Numbered from the stretch's first letter, positions 1-6,425 are shown. The stretch is 6,425 nucleotides of DNA from B8-G4 sp033720735 (GCA_033720735.1 JAWWBX010000253.1:1-6425), one strand, 5' to 3'. The notes: a model not told the origin generated them from the sequence alone. Translations and numbers: made by a program.

Positions 1-335
1 AAGGTGATGTTGTCATTACCCCCCGCACGGTAGTCGCGCTTGAGCGAAGGGACAATGAAGTTGGGTCCGGGCGCGTAGCAGCGGGCACCGATGTACAGAC
101 GCTGGTCATCGTACAACAAGTACACCTCGGTCTGGTAGTCGGAAAGGAGTGAATCAGTAGGGAAGTGCTGCCAAAACCCAGTGATGGCCTGAGCCCGGCT
201 CCACACGGCTTCGTCCAGGTTACCATCCAGCGTGACCGGCTCCGAAATCTTGTGTACACGCGCGACCGGGGCACCATTTGCCCACACGGACATCGCTCCG
301 GTCAGAAGCAGGATCACTAAGAGCAGCCTGGTCAT
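1..335 (-). CDS. Secreted CBM9-domain protein, probably DUF5916 family (N-terminal 111 residues, partial)
   Basis: Reading the minus strand from the ATG at 335-333 gives an open frame to the window edge. Residues 1-20 form a Sec signal peptide: a short basic start (MTR), a Leu/Ile/Val-rich core and a small-residue end (VWANG). From about residue 24 comes a carbohydrate-binding-module-9-like fold, recognised by LDGNLDEAVW (36-45), then a Gln/Trp/Phe stretch (GFWQHFP) and TEVYLLYDDQRLYIGARCY (69-87). This order is the usual N-terminus of DUF5916 proteins, which in Bacteroidota are long (roughly 700-850 residues) and carry a probable outer-membrane beta-barrel after the CBM9 domain. Only the CBM9 part is visible, so a xylanase-type or other CBM9 protein cannot be excluded. 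No Shine-Dalgarno is seen before the ATG. The gene is divergent from the esterase at 464, with 128 bp between them. The domain call is strong and the family call is moderate. Confidence 0.85.
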   Translation of the reverse strand, partial: MTRLLLVILLLTGAMSVWANGAPVARVHKISEPVTLDGNLDEAVWSRAQAITGFWQHFPTDSLLSDYQTEVYLLYDDQRLYIGARCYAPGPNFIVPSLKRDYRAGGNDNIT

Positions 336-463
336 CGCGCGCAAAGAACGGTATTCTGATGCCTTTCAAACAAGTCCCTAACGGATATTAACAACGCCTT
401 GACAAATGCGGAAAGCGCGCAAAATGAAATGCGTAATTTGAATCACTTCATCTATCCAGACTT

Positions 464-2212
464 ATGCGCGTTTTCACACTCCCCGTTCACTCCGCTTCCC
501 TTGCCATATTCATCCTGTTGATCGCGACCTACTGGTCCTGCCAGACAACAGAATCACACACGTATTTCGAGGTGGCAATCCCCGATGACTTCCCAAGTGA
601 CACCGTCAACGGACGCATGTTGCTGATGCTTTCAACCAACAAGGAACAGGAGCCCCGGTTCCAGATCTCGGATGGGCCAAACACCCAGCTCATCTTTGGG
701 GTTGATGTTGAGAATGCCGCGCCGGGTGACATGATCGCCTTCACCGATGAGGCATTCGGCTATCCGATCGAATCGCTCCCCGATGTGCCCGTAGGGATGT
801 ACCATGTTCAGGCGTTGTTTCACGTATATGAGGTGTTTCACCGCGGCGATGGCCACACCGTGGTGATGCCGATGGACCGTGGCGAAGGGCAGCAATGGAA
901 TCGTGCCCCAGGTAACCGCTACAGCACCCCGGAGCGGCTGCCGTTCAATCCGGACCATCCGACCCTCATCGACATCACCCTGGATCAGGAGATCCCTCCG
1001 ATCACCCCTCCCGACGACACGAAGTATGTCAAGCATATTCGTATCCAGAGTGACTTATTGACAGAGTTCTGGGGGCGGCCAATGCATCTCGGCGCCCATG
1101 TATTACTCCCGGAAGGCTTTGACGAGCACCCGGAGGTCCGGTACCCCCTGGCGATCATGCACGGACACTTTCCATATGATTTCGGAGGGTTCAGGACCGA
1201 GCCACCAGACCCCGACCTGGAGCCGGTCTACAGCGAGCGGTTTCGCCTCGAAGGATACAATCGCATTGTGCAGCAGGAGGCCTATGATTTCTACAAGATC
1301 TGGACGGGGCCAGGCTTCCCGCGGGTGCTCGCTGTGCTGATCCAGCATGCCAACCCGTTCTACGATGATTCGTATGCCGTCAACAGCGCCAACGTGGGGC
1401 CCTACGGCGACGCCATCACCTACGAGCTGATTCCTCATATCGAGGAGCAATTCCGCGGGATCGGTGAAGGGTGGGCGCGATTTGTCTACGGTGGATCAAC
1501 CGGAGGGTGGGAAGCACTCGCAGTGCAGGTGATGTATCCGAAAGAATACAATGGCTGTTTTGCCGCTTGTCCCGATCCCATCGACTTCAGGGCCTATTGC
1601 CTGGTCAATCTGTATGAAGACAAGAATGCGTATTTCCTGGACGGTACCTTCAAGCAAACCTTGCGTCCCGGACATCGCGATTACCTCGGTCACGTCAACG
1701 CGACCCTGCGCGATATGAATATGCGCGAGCTGGCATTGGGCACCAAGGGACGGTCTGGCCAACAGTGGGACATCTGGGAAGCTGTTTATTCGCCCGTGGG
1801 ACCTGACGGTTACCCTGCGCGGATCTGGGACAAGTACACCGGTGAGATCAATCACACTATTGCAGAGCATTGGCGGGAGAACTACGATCTGACCTACATC
1901 ATGCACCGCGACTGGGCCAAGATCGGTCCGGATCTCAAGGGGAAGATCCATATCTATTGCGGCGACATGGATAATTATTATCTCAACAATGCGGTGTACC
2001 TCGCCGAAGAGTTTCTCGAGGGTACGGACGATCCTTACTACGATGGCGAAGTGGACTACGGTGACCGGGCAGAGCACTGCTGGAACGGCGACCATACCCA
2101 GCCCAATGCGATTTCGCGTTTGCGATACCACCGCTATTTCATCCCGAAATGGGCCGCGCAAGTTGCGAGCCGTGCTCCGGCTGGTGCCGATCTTACAAGC
2201 TGGAGGTATTGA
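464..2212 (+). CDS. Exported esterase-family alpha/beta hydrolase
   Basis: 582 residues. The N-terminus (1-26) has one Arg and a hydrophobic core (ASLAIFILLIATYW), so the protein is exported. Cys26 could be a lipidation site, but YWSC is a poor lipobox, so this is uncertain. Residues about 30-185 are a strand-rich, Pro-rich N-terminal domain of unknown role. Residues about 190-565 are the hydrolase, similar to the putative esterase family (PF00756, esterase D/enterochelin-esterase-like). The nucleophile elbow is YGGSTGGW with Ser345 (GxSxG). IMHGH (231-235) fits the oxyanion-hole strand. Asp501 or Asp503 in GDMDNYYLNN and His538 or His544 in HCWNGDH are the likely remaining triad members. The substrate is unknown. 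The start at 464 is chosen because it places the signal peptide at the terminus; no Shine-Dalgarno is present. The amidohydrolase follows on the same strand after 161 bp. Confidence 0.9.
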   Translation: MRVFTLPVHSASLAIFILLIATYWSCQTTESHTYFEVAIPDDFPSDTVNGRMLLMLSTNKEQEPRFQISDGPNTQLIFGVDVENAAPGDMIAFTDEAFGYPIESLPDVPVGMYHVQALFHVYEVFHRGDGHTVVMPMDRGEGQQWNRAPGNRYSTPERLPFNPDHPTLIDITLDQEIPPITPPDDTKYVKHIRIQSDLLTEFWGRPMHLGAHVLLPEGFDEHPEVRYPLAIMHGHFPYDFGGFRTEPPDPDLEPVYSERFRLEGYNRIVQQEAYDFYKIWTGPGFPRVLAVLIQHANPFYDDSYAVNSANVGPYGDAITYELIPHIEEQFRGIGEGWARFVYGGSTGGWEALAVQVMYPKEYNGCFAACPDPIDFRAYCLVNLYEDKNAYFLDGTFKQTLRPGHRDYLGHVNATLRDMNMRELALGTKGRSGQQWDIWEAVYSPVGPDGYPARIWDKYTGEINHTIAEHWRENYDLTYIMHRDWAKIGPDLKGKIHIYCGDMDNYYLNNAVYLAEEFLEGTDDPYYDGEVDYGDRAEHCWNGDHTQPNAISRLRYHRYFIPKWAAQVASRAPAGADLTSWRY

Positions 2213-2250
2213 TCAGGGGCTTCGATTGGTGGATTATTGCAGGCAGTGGT

Positions 2251-2309
2251 TGACATTCAGACTTTCTATCATATGTCCGGAGTATATCGTAGATATACGA
2301 TGACATTCA
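2251..2309. repeat. 9-bp direct repeat TGACATTCA, two copies 50 bp apart
   Basis: TGACATTCA occurs at 2251-2259 and again at 2301-2309, in the same orientation, with starts exactly 50 bp apart. The copies bracket the palindrome at 2282-2298, and the second overlaps the alternative stem by one base. The distance is near five helical turns, as for paired activator or repressor sites, but a chance repeat is possible in a spacer of this size. Confidence 0.35.
2282..2301. promoter_or_regulatory. AT-rich palindrome, possible operator ahead of the amidohydrolase gene
   Basis: GTATATC (2282-2288) and GATATAC (2292-2298) form a perfect 7-bp inverted repeat around GTA. An overlapping alternative pairing is ATCGTA (2286-2291) with TACGAT (2296-2301) around GATA. 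It lies about 73 bp upstream of the start at 2374, in a strikingly AT-rich spacer between two GC-rich genes. A regulator binding site is the natural reading; a small RNA-level hairpin is possible but would be weak. No regulator gene is in the window. Confidence 0.35.
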
Positions 2310-2314
2310 ACCTT

Positions 2315-2320
2315 TATAAC
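2315..2320 (+). promoter_or_regulatory. Candidate -10 hexamer TATAAC for the amidohydrolase gene
   Basis: TATAAC at 2315-2320 matches five of six bases of the general -10 consensus and lies in the AT-rich spacer, 53 bp before the start codon. No good -35 hexamer is found at 16-18 bp upstream, where the palindrome sits instead, and no Bacteroidota TAnnTTTG element is present. The call is weak and depends mostly on position. Confidence 0.2.
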
Positions 2321-2373
2321 ATATATCAACAGGATGACAAGTTTTAAAACACTGAATTGAACCTCGTGAAGCA

Positions 2374-3837
2374 ATGACAAGACAGAGCACAATACCTTAC
2401 TTCCCGCTGACAACATTGGCAAGGCGTGTCACCATCATCACGATGTTCATGGTTTGCGCCCTTTCCAGCCCGGCACAAACGGCTTTTTCCGACCTGGTCC
2501 AATCGTTCATCCACGTTCAGGATTCGGTGATCGCCATTCAGAACGTCACCGTGATCGATGGCACTGGCGCATCGGCCTCACACAACCAGACCGTTCTGAT
2601 CAGGCACGGACGCATTGCTGCCCTCGGTCCGGACGTACCACTAACGGGGTCGACACGGGTAATCGACGGGACCGGCAAAACAGTGATCCCCGGCTTTGTC
2701 ATGCTGCACGAACACATGTTTTACAGTACCCCGTTCAAGGACAATTTCAGCATCAGCGAGATGCCGTGGACATTCCCCAGGATGTATCTGGCAGGTGGGG
2801 CCACGACCGTCCGAACCGCCGGAAGTATCCAGCCGCTGACCGACCTCAACATGAAAAAGTGGATCGAACGCGGCGAAATGCCCGGTCCTGACATCGATGT
2901 CACCAGCCCGTTTATCACCACCGAGGAGGTCGGCATCCCGCAGATCAATCCGCTGCTCGAGGGGCAGGATCCGGCAGAACTCGTCAACTTCTGGGCCGAC
3001 CAGGGGGTCACCTCCTTCAAGGTCTACGTGACGATCACCCGCGATGACCTGAAAAAGGTCGTTAACGCCGCGCATGCCCGCGGCCTGAAGGTCACCGGCC
3101 ACCTCTGTTCGGTGACCTATCAGGAAGCTGCAGAACTCGGGATCGACAACCTCGAACATGGCTTCTACATGGCCAGTGATTTCATTCCAGACAAGGTGCC
3201 CGACCAGTGCGATCCGTTCTCCCGGAGCAGATCACTTCGCGCCCTGGACGTGGACTCGGAGCAAATGAAAACGCTCATGCAGGTACTGATCGATCACCAG
3301 GTCGCCGTCACGTCTACCCTGCCTGTATTCGTACCGTACAAAAACCGGGAGGTCGTGCTGGGAGGCGGGTTTGATGCACTCGAACACGACTTTCAACGAA
3401 AACTGGCGGAGAACCATGCCGTGCGCTCCGAGCGAGAGCAACCTGCCACCCTGGAATATTTCCGAAAGCAAATGGCCTGGGAGAAGCAATTCTATGACAT
3501 GGGCGGCCTCCTCGTGGCCGGTACCGATCCGACTGGCGCGGGCCGCGTGATCGCGGGCTATGCCAATCAATATGTCCCGCAACTGTTTGTCGAGGCGGGT
3601 TTCTCCGTTCCGGAGGCAATCAAGGTCTGTACGCTGCATGGCGCCCGGTACCTGGAGCGTGACGCCGAGATCGGAACCATCGAAACCGGCAAACGCGCCG
3701 ATCTCATCCTGCTGGACGGTAACCTCTCAAACGACGTTGCAAACATCCGCAACATCGAGATCGTCTTCAAGAACGGAGTGGGGTTTGACTCCAAAAAGCT
3801 CTATGAATCTGTCAAGGGGCTTGTCGGCACCAACTAA
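2374..3837 (+). CDS. Exported metal-dependent amidohydrolase (imidazolonepropionase/prolidase-like)
   Basis: 487 residues. Residues 1-36 form an export signal with Arg17-Arg18, a hydrophobic stretch (VTIITMFMVCAL) and a likely cleavage site after SPA; the twin Arg does not extend to a full Tat motif. The mature protein is an amidohydrolase (PF01979): a small beta-sandwich start with VTVIDGTG (58-65), then PGFVMLHEH with the HxH metal ligands His112 and His114, probable carboxylated Lys216 in TSFKVYV, His243 in VTGHL, His262 in NLEHG, and Asp385 in AGTDPTGAG. It ends with the typical IGTIETGKRADLILLDGN (433-450). All expected ligands for a two-metal site are present, so an active hydrolase of C-N bonds (dipeptide, cyclic amide or carbamate) is likely; the exact substrate cannot be read. 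The ATG codons at 2443 and 2449 would shorten the signal and are less likely. The CDS ends 12 bp from the convergent TonB-like gene. Confidence 0.93.
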   Translation: MTRQSTIPYFPLTTLARRVTIITMFMVCALSSPAQTAFSDLVQSFIHVQDSVIAIQNVTVIDGTGASASHNQTVLIRHGRIAALGPDVPLTGSTRVIDGTGKTVIPGFVMLHEHMFYSTPFKDNFSISEMPWTFPRMYLAGGATTVRTAGSIQPLTDLNMKKWIERGEMPGPDIDVTSPFITTEEVGIPQINPLLEGQDPAELVNFWADQGVTSFKVYVTITRDDLKKVVNAAHARGLKVTGHLCSVTYQEAAELGIDNLEHGFYMASDFIPDKVPDQCDPFSRSRSLRALDVDSEQMKTLMQVLIDHQVAVTSTLPVFVPYKNREVVLGGGFDALEHDFQRKLAENHAVRSEREQPATLEYFRKQMAWEKQFYDMGGLLVAGTDPTGAGRVIAGYANQYVPQLFVEAGFSVPEAIKVCTLHGARYLERDAEIGTIETGKRADLILLDGNLSNDVANIRNIEIVFKNGVGFDSKKLYESVKGLVGTN

Positions 3838-3849
3838 CACCACTGTGCG

Positions 3850-4302
3850 CTATGACTTCTTCCTGATCGTCACTGTGTACTGATAACCCCCCGATTTTTG
3901 TTTTTCACCTTCGGTTGTCTTGGGAGTGGTCGTCGTGGTGTAATGAATGCGCGTCCCGGTCTGCGGGGCTTTTCTCCGTGGCAATTTGAAATGCACATGC
4001 AGGTCCTTGTGAAACAGGATCTTGCGCTTGCGCGGCGCTTTTGGCACTTCAAACTTCAGCAATTTGGCCAGGCGGATGGCCTCCTCATCGCATCCATGCC
4101 CCAACCCCGAGACCACGCGTGCTTCGATGACCTTGCCGGTGTGGTCGATGGTATACTTGAGCGACACGGTACCCTCAATCTTCTGCTCGACGGCCTGCTT
4201 CGGATAACGCAGGTTGTCGCGGATAAACGCCTTTAATGCGTCCCTCCCTCCCGGATAGACCGGTTTGTGGATGAAATGTTTGTCCTTCCGCTCCTTGTGC
4301 AT
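3850..4302 (-). CDS. Soluble TonB C-terminal-domain protein without membrane anchor
   Basis: 150 residues from the ATG at 4302-4300. The frame also opens at a TTG at 4326, but the ATG is preferred. A TAG stop just upstream in frame rules out an N-terminal extension. Residues about 16-108 are a TonB C-terminal domain (PF03544): YPGG (16-19), the LRYP turn (31-34), EGTVSLKYTIDHTGKVIEARV (43-63), GHGCDEEAIRLAKLLKF (68-84) and a final HVHFKLP strand. The usual TonB inner-membrane helix and Pro-rich spacer are absent, so it is unlikely to act alone as an energy transducer with ExbBD. The tail (112-150) is basic and Thr-rich with a run of five Thr, ending GYQYTVTIRKKS. I recall similar short anchorless proteins with the GCDEEAIRL motif in Bacteroidota, usually auto-annotated as energy transducer TonB. 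No signal peptide, hence probably cytoplasmic; function unknown. Divergent from the patatin gene. Confidence 0.85.
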   Translation of the reverse strand: MHKERKDKHFIHKPVYPGGRDALKAFIRDNLRYPKQAVEQKIEGTVSLKYTIDHTGKVIEARVVSGLGHGCDEEAIRLAKLLKFEVPKAPRKRKILFHKDLHVHFKLPRRKAPQTGTRIHYTTTTTPKTTEGEKQKSGGYQYTVTIRKKS

Positions 4303-4400
4303 ATGGCAATTTAGAAAGTTCGCCAACCAATCACCCTACCACTGACGTTGTTTCATTACGGTATGTGTTTTGATACAATCATTGAAATCATGTTCCCATA

Positions 4401-5294
4401 ATGCGTGCCCTGGTCATTTCCGGAGGTGGAAGTAAAGGTGCCTACGCCGGCGGCATCGCAGAGTATCTCATCAGAGAGCAGGGCCGGAAGTACGACATCT
4501 TTGCAGGTACAAGTACCGGCAGCTTGCTGGTACCCCTCTTGGCCGCGGGCGAGATCGACCGGATCAAGCAGATGTATTGTAATGTCCGGCAGGGCGACAT
4601 TTTCAGCGTCTGCCCTTTCACCTTCAAAAAGGTGGATGGCCGATACAAAACGCGTTTCAATCACCTGGGTATCCTCAGGCAATTTATCCTGGGGAGAAAA
4701 ACGTTTGGCGAAAGCCGCAACCTGCGCAAGCTGATCAGGCAAACCCTCACCCCTGAGATCTTTGCCCGCCTCAAATCAGATCCGGCATATGTGATTGTCA
4801 CGGTGGCCAACCTGAGTCGCGACATCGTTGAATACAAGTATCTGCGGGACTACGATTATGATGCTTTCTGCGACTGGATCTGGGTCTCGGCCAACCTCGT
4901 CCCGTTCATGTCACTCGTCACGAAACATGGGGACGAGTACGCGGATGGGGGATTTGGCAACCCTGTGCCCATCCAGGAAGCGATCAATCTCGGGGCCCGG
5001 GAAATTGACGTGATCAAACTGATCCCGCGTCACCGGCCTGCCCGCAACGTGCCATCGCGCAACGCCTTCAACCTCCTGATGAAAGGCTTCAATTTCATGC
5101 TCCACCAGCTGGCTCAGGACGACGTCTCGATGAGCTTGCTGGAAAGCCGGTATACCGATATCAAGATCAACCTGATCCACACTGAACGGATCCTGACCGA
5201 CAACTCCGTGATCTTCGACCCCGAGCAGATGCGGTCCTGGTGGCAGGAAGGCTGGGAGTATGCCGAGCGTCAGTTTGGCGAGGATGGAGCGTAG
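4401..5294 (+). CDS. Patatin-like phospholipase / acyl hydrolase
   Basis: 297 residues, single patatin domain (PF01734), no signal peptide or membrane helix, so probably cytoplasmic and acting on lipid acyl esters. The motifs are complete. The oxyanion loop is SGGGSKGAYAGG (7-18), the nucleophile elbow AGTSTGS has Ser38 in GxSxG, and the catalytic dyad Asp182 lies in ADGGFGNPVP. The length matches short bacterial patatins. The C-terminal third (about 210-297) is less conserved and has an aromatic patch (SWWQEGWEY, 279-287). ATG 4401 lies directly before the first beta-strand (MRALVISGGG), which fixes the start; no Shine-Dalgarno precedes it. TACAAT at 4374-4379 could be a -10, but no well-spaced -35 accompanies it. 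The gene is divergent from the TonB-like gene (98 bp apart) and followed by a 278-bp gap, so it is probably transcribed alone. The substrate (phospholipid or neutral acyl ester) cannot be told from sequence. Confidence 0.93.
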   Translation: MRALVISGGGSKGAYAGGIAEYLIREQGRKYDIFAGTSTGSLLVPLLAAGEIDRIKQMYCNVRQGDIFSVCPFTFKKVDGRYKTRFNHLGILRQFILGRKTFGESRNLRKLIRQTLTPEIFARLKSDPAYVIVTVANLSRDIVEYKYLRDYDYDAFCDWIWVSANLVPFMSLVTKHGDEYADGGFGNPVPIQEAINLGAREIDVIKLIPRHRPARNVPSRNAFNLLMKGFNFMLHQLAQDDVSMSLLESRYTDIKINLIHTERILTDNSVIFDPEQMRSWWQEGWEYAERQFGEDGA

Positions 5295-5572
5295 CCTTGC
5301 GACAACCTGACCATCTTTTGCTTGTCACGCTGCTCAAGCGTTTGTAAACGTTTCTATCAGATCAACAACGGCTATTCGGTATGGTAACCTATCCATCAAT
5401 GATTTACACATCTCATCACCAACAATGTTTTCTTTATAATGAGAGCTGTTCCCATGCGTAACCGCCAAAATGTCGGGGCGCGGTCGCCAACAACCACTTG
5501 GCCCTGAATTTGTGGAGTTCCTGGCAACATATTGGATCACAGGGTGTTACCTTTATTACAATTCGAAGCGAC
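5295..5572. other. 278-bp intergenic region without a supported gene
   Basis: No convincing reading frame, RNA gene or T-tailed terminator is visible. It contains a TATAAT hexamer at 5435-5440 with no usable -35 partner, an 8-bp palindrome AAACGTTT at 5346-5353 inside a Thr/Val-like AT-rich patch, and an imperfect stem between 5299-5305 and 5322-5330 (one 2-base bulge) that lacks a T run. The promoter of the following gene is probably here, but I cannot place it. Confidence 0.4.
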
Positions 5573-6425
5573 ATGAGTATTTCTGACAAATTTGACCGGT
5601 CCAGCGTGCTGGAAGCGCCCTTGCCATTCCGCGTCAAGGCCAGTTTCAAGGCCATGTACCAATACTGGGAGGATCTTGCCAAAGGTGATGATGCCGACCG
5701 TGCACGGTATGCGCAGAAGGTTCTGGACAGTGTGGCGCATGCCAAAGAGATCCATGAACCATTCGACGACTTTGCGCTGCTCGATCGCTACGAGAAGGAG
5801 ATTGCCCGGCTTTTCGCGCCCGTCTTCCCGGCACCGCTAAAGGACAACGAGATCAAGGCTGTCAGCCTGCCGTTCCGGCATTTCTTCTTCAACCCGACTC
5901 CGCGCCTGAAGCGGATCCTCGACGCCACGGACAACGATTATCATCTGATGGTCAGGGATATGCACCCTGACACCATGTATATTTTCGCCTCTATCTTCCT
6001 GCTCAATGTCATTTACAAAGCGGGTATCGAGTACAAACGCCCGTTCTATTTTGAGATCCCCAACAAACAGGATGGCATCACCAGGTACTACCGGGCGTTC
6101 TTCAATGGTGATTTTGCTGAATTCCACCCCAATCCGGAGGCACCCGAGTTGACCGCCGAGGATATCAACCTGTTGCGGGACAACTTTGACAACATCGATC
6201 TCTGGAAGGAGAAGATCCCGCCGAACAGCTACGATTTTGAAGGGTTTGGCCTGGTGACACTGTTTGACGTCACGGCCGACGAGTCGCTGTCTGACATGAA
6301 GAATATCCTGCTGCAGGGCAACGTGTTGCAGTCTACCGACAATCTGAAACGGCTCGAGTCTGATCTTCGCTCCTATCTGAACACGAGCGATGTACGTCTT
6401 GGGCTGGCCACGTACGACGCCCGGA
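5573..6425 (+). CDS. Large GAF-domain-type protein, N-terminal 284 residues (partial)
   Basis: The ATG at 5573-5575 opens a frame that runs to the window edge. There is no signal peptide. Residues about 1-80 are helical and charged, with LPFRVKASFKAMYQYWEDLAK (17-37). Residues about 85-235 form a conserved block with NEIKAVSLPF (92-101), FFNPTPRLKRIL (105-116), RPFYFEIPN (156-164), DNFDNIDLWKEKIPPNSY (203-220) and FGLVTLFDVT (225-234). From memory, this block is the start of Bacteroidota proteins of roughly 750-800 residues annotated as GAF-domain proteins, with the GAF domain further downstream; the GAF part itself is not in the window. A cytoplasmic sensory or signalling role would fit a GAF protein but is inference. 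The start is chosen because homologous-looking sequence begins within 15 residues; no Shine-Dalgarno is present. Nothing suggests truncation other than the window edge. Confidence 0.8.
   Translation, partial: MSISDKFDRSSVLEAPLPFRVKASFKAMYQYWEDLAKGDDADRARYAQKVLDSVAHAKEIHEPFDDFALLDRYEKEIARLFAPVFPAPLKDNEIKAVSLPFRHFFFNPTPRLKRILDATDNDYHLMVRDMHPDTMYIFASIFLLNVIYKAGIEYKRPFYFEIPNKQDGITRYYRAFFNGDFAEFHPNPEAPELTAEDINLLRDNFDNIDLWKEKIPPNSYDFEGFGLVTLFDVTADESLSDMKNILLQGNVLQSTDNLKRLESDLRSYLNTSDVRLGLATYDAR

Noticed and set aside
399..440. TTGACA at 399-404 and TAATTTG at 434-440 upstream of the esterase as a promoter
   Set aside because: The TTGACA has no -10-like hexamer at 16-18 bp, and TAATTTG is one base short of the Bacteroidota TAnnTTTG element and about 32 bp from the TTG, so the two do not form a normal pair of either type.
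1496..2161. Long 221-residue minus-strand frame opposite the esterase gene
   Set aside because: It is the shadow of the GC-rich esterase coding sequence; its translation is Val/Ile/Arg-rich without a domain, while the plus strand has a clear catalytic motif.
2250..2277. TTGACA at 2250-2255 with TATGTC at 2272-2277 as a promoter for the amidohydrolase
   Set aside because: Spacing of 16 is acceptable, but the -10 matches only about half of the consensus; the TTGACA overlaps one copy of the direct repeat and may belong to that instead.
3841..3877. CACTGTG direct repeat (3841-3847 and 3871-3877)
   Set aside because: Only 7 bp, and the second copy is inside the coding sequence of the TonB-like gene (YTVTI segment), so it is probably chance.
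4303..4326. Upstream TTG start for the TonB-like gene at 4326
   Set aside because: It adds eight residues (MANFLNCH) that are not part of the domain, and an ATG at 4302 is available; there is no ribosome-binding sequence to favour the TTG.
4348..4379. TTGTTT (4348-4353) with TACAAT (4374-4379) as a patatin promoter
   Set aside because: The spacer is 20 bp, too long for a standard promoter, and no alternative -35 at 16-18 bp is recognisable.
5299..5330. Stem-loop after the patatin gene as terminator
   Set aside because: The stem has a 2-base bulge, a 16-base loop and no following T run.
5439..5507. 22-codon open frame beginning ATGAGAGCTGTT just after the TATAAT hexamer
   Set aside because: Very short, no recognisable peptide family, no ribosome-binding signal, and the encoded peptide (MRAVPMRNRQNV...) has no leader-like repeat of regulatory codons.
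5334..5540. 68-residue minus-strand frame in the spacer before the GAF-type gene
   Set aside because: Composition (many Ser, Asn, Arg and Pro; no hydrophobic core or motif) looks like a chance frame, and nothing around it supports expression.

Overview
The window looks like ordinary chromosomal DNA from a moderately GC-rich member of the Bacteroidota (Saprospiria- or Cytophagia-like lineages would fit; the order cannot be fixed from this sequence). The basis is the protein content: the N-terminus of a CBM9/DUF5916-type secreted protein, a free-standing TonB C-terminal domain of a type typical of this phylum, and the N-terminal half of a large protein that I recall only from Bacteroidota GAF-domain proteins. 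In addition, none of the six chosen start codons has a recognisable Shine-Dalgarno sequence, which is usual in this phylum.

Layout: (1) 1-335, minus strand: 5' end of a secreted CBM9-domain (probably DUF5916) protein, cut by the window edge. (2) 336-463: divergent intergenic region. (3) 464-2212, plus: exported esterase-family alpha/beta hydrolase. (4) 2213-2373: AT-rich spacer holding a small palindrome flanked by two copies of a 9-bp direct repeat, probably a control region for the next gene. (5) 2374-3837, plus: exported metal-dependent amidohydrolase with a complete set of predicted metal ligands. (6) 3850-4302, minus: small soluble TonB C-terminal-domain protein without a membrane anchor, convergent with the amidohydrolase at a gap of only 12 bp. 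(7) 4401-5294, plus: cytoplasmic patatin-like phospholipase, divergent from the TonB-like gene. (8) 5295-5572: 278-bp spacer with no supported gene. (9) 5573-6425, plus: N-terminal 284 residues of a large GAF-type protein, cut by the window edge.

The esterase and the amidohydrolase are on the same strand and both carry export signals, so they could act on a common extracytoplasmic substrate, but the 161-bp AT-rich gap suggests that the second has its own promoter. The remaining genes alternate in strand and look like independent units. I see no mobile element, CRISPR array, RNA gene or defence island. The items most worth a second look are the anchorless TonB-domain protein with its Thr-rich basic tail, the uncharacterised conserved N-terminal region of the last gene, and the palindrome/direct-repeat arrangement ahead of the amidohydrolase. 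I found nothing that clearly amounts to a new multi-gene system.
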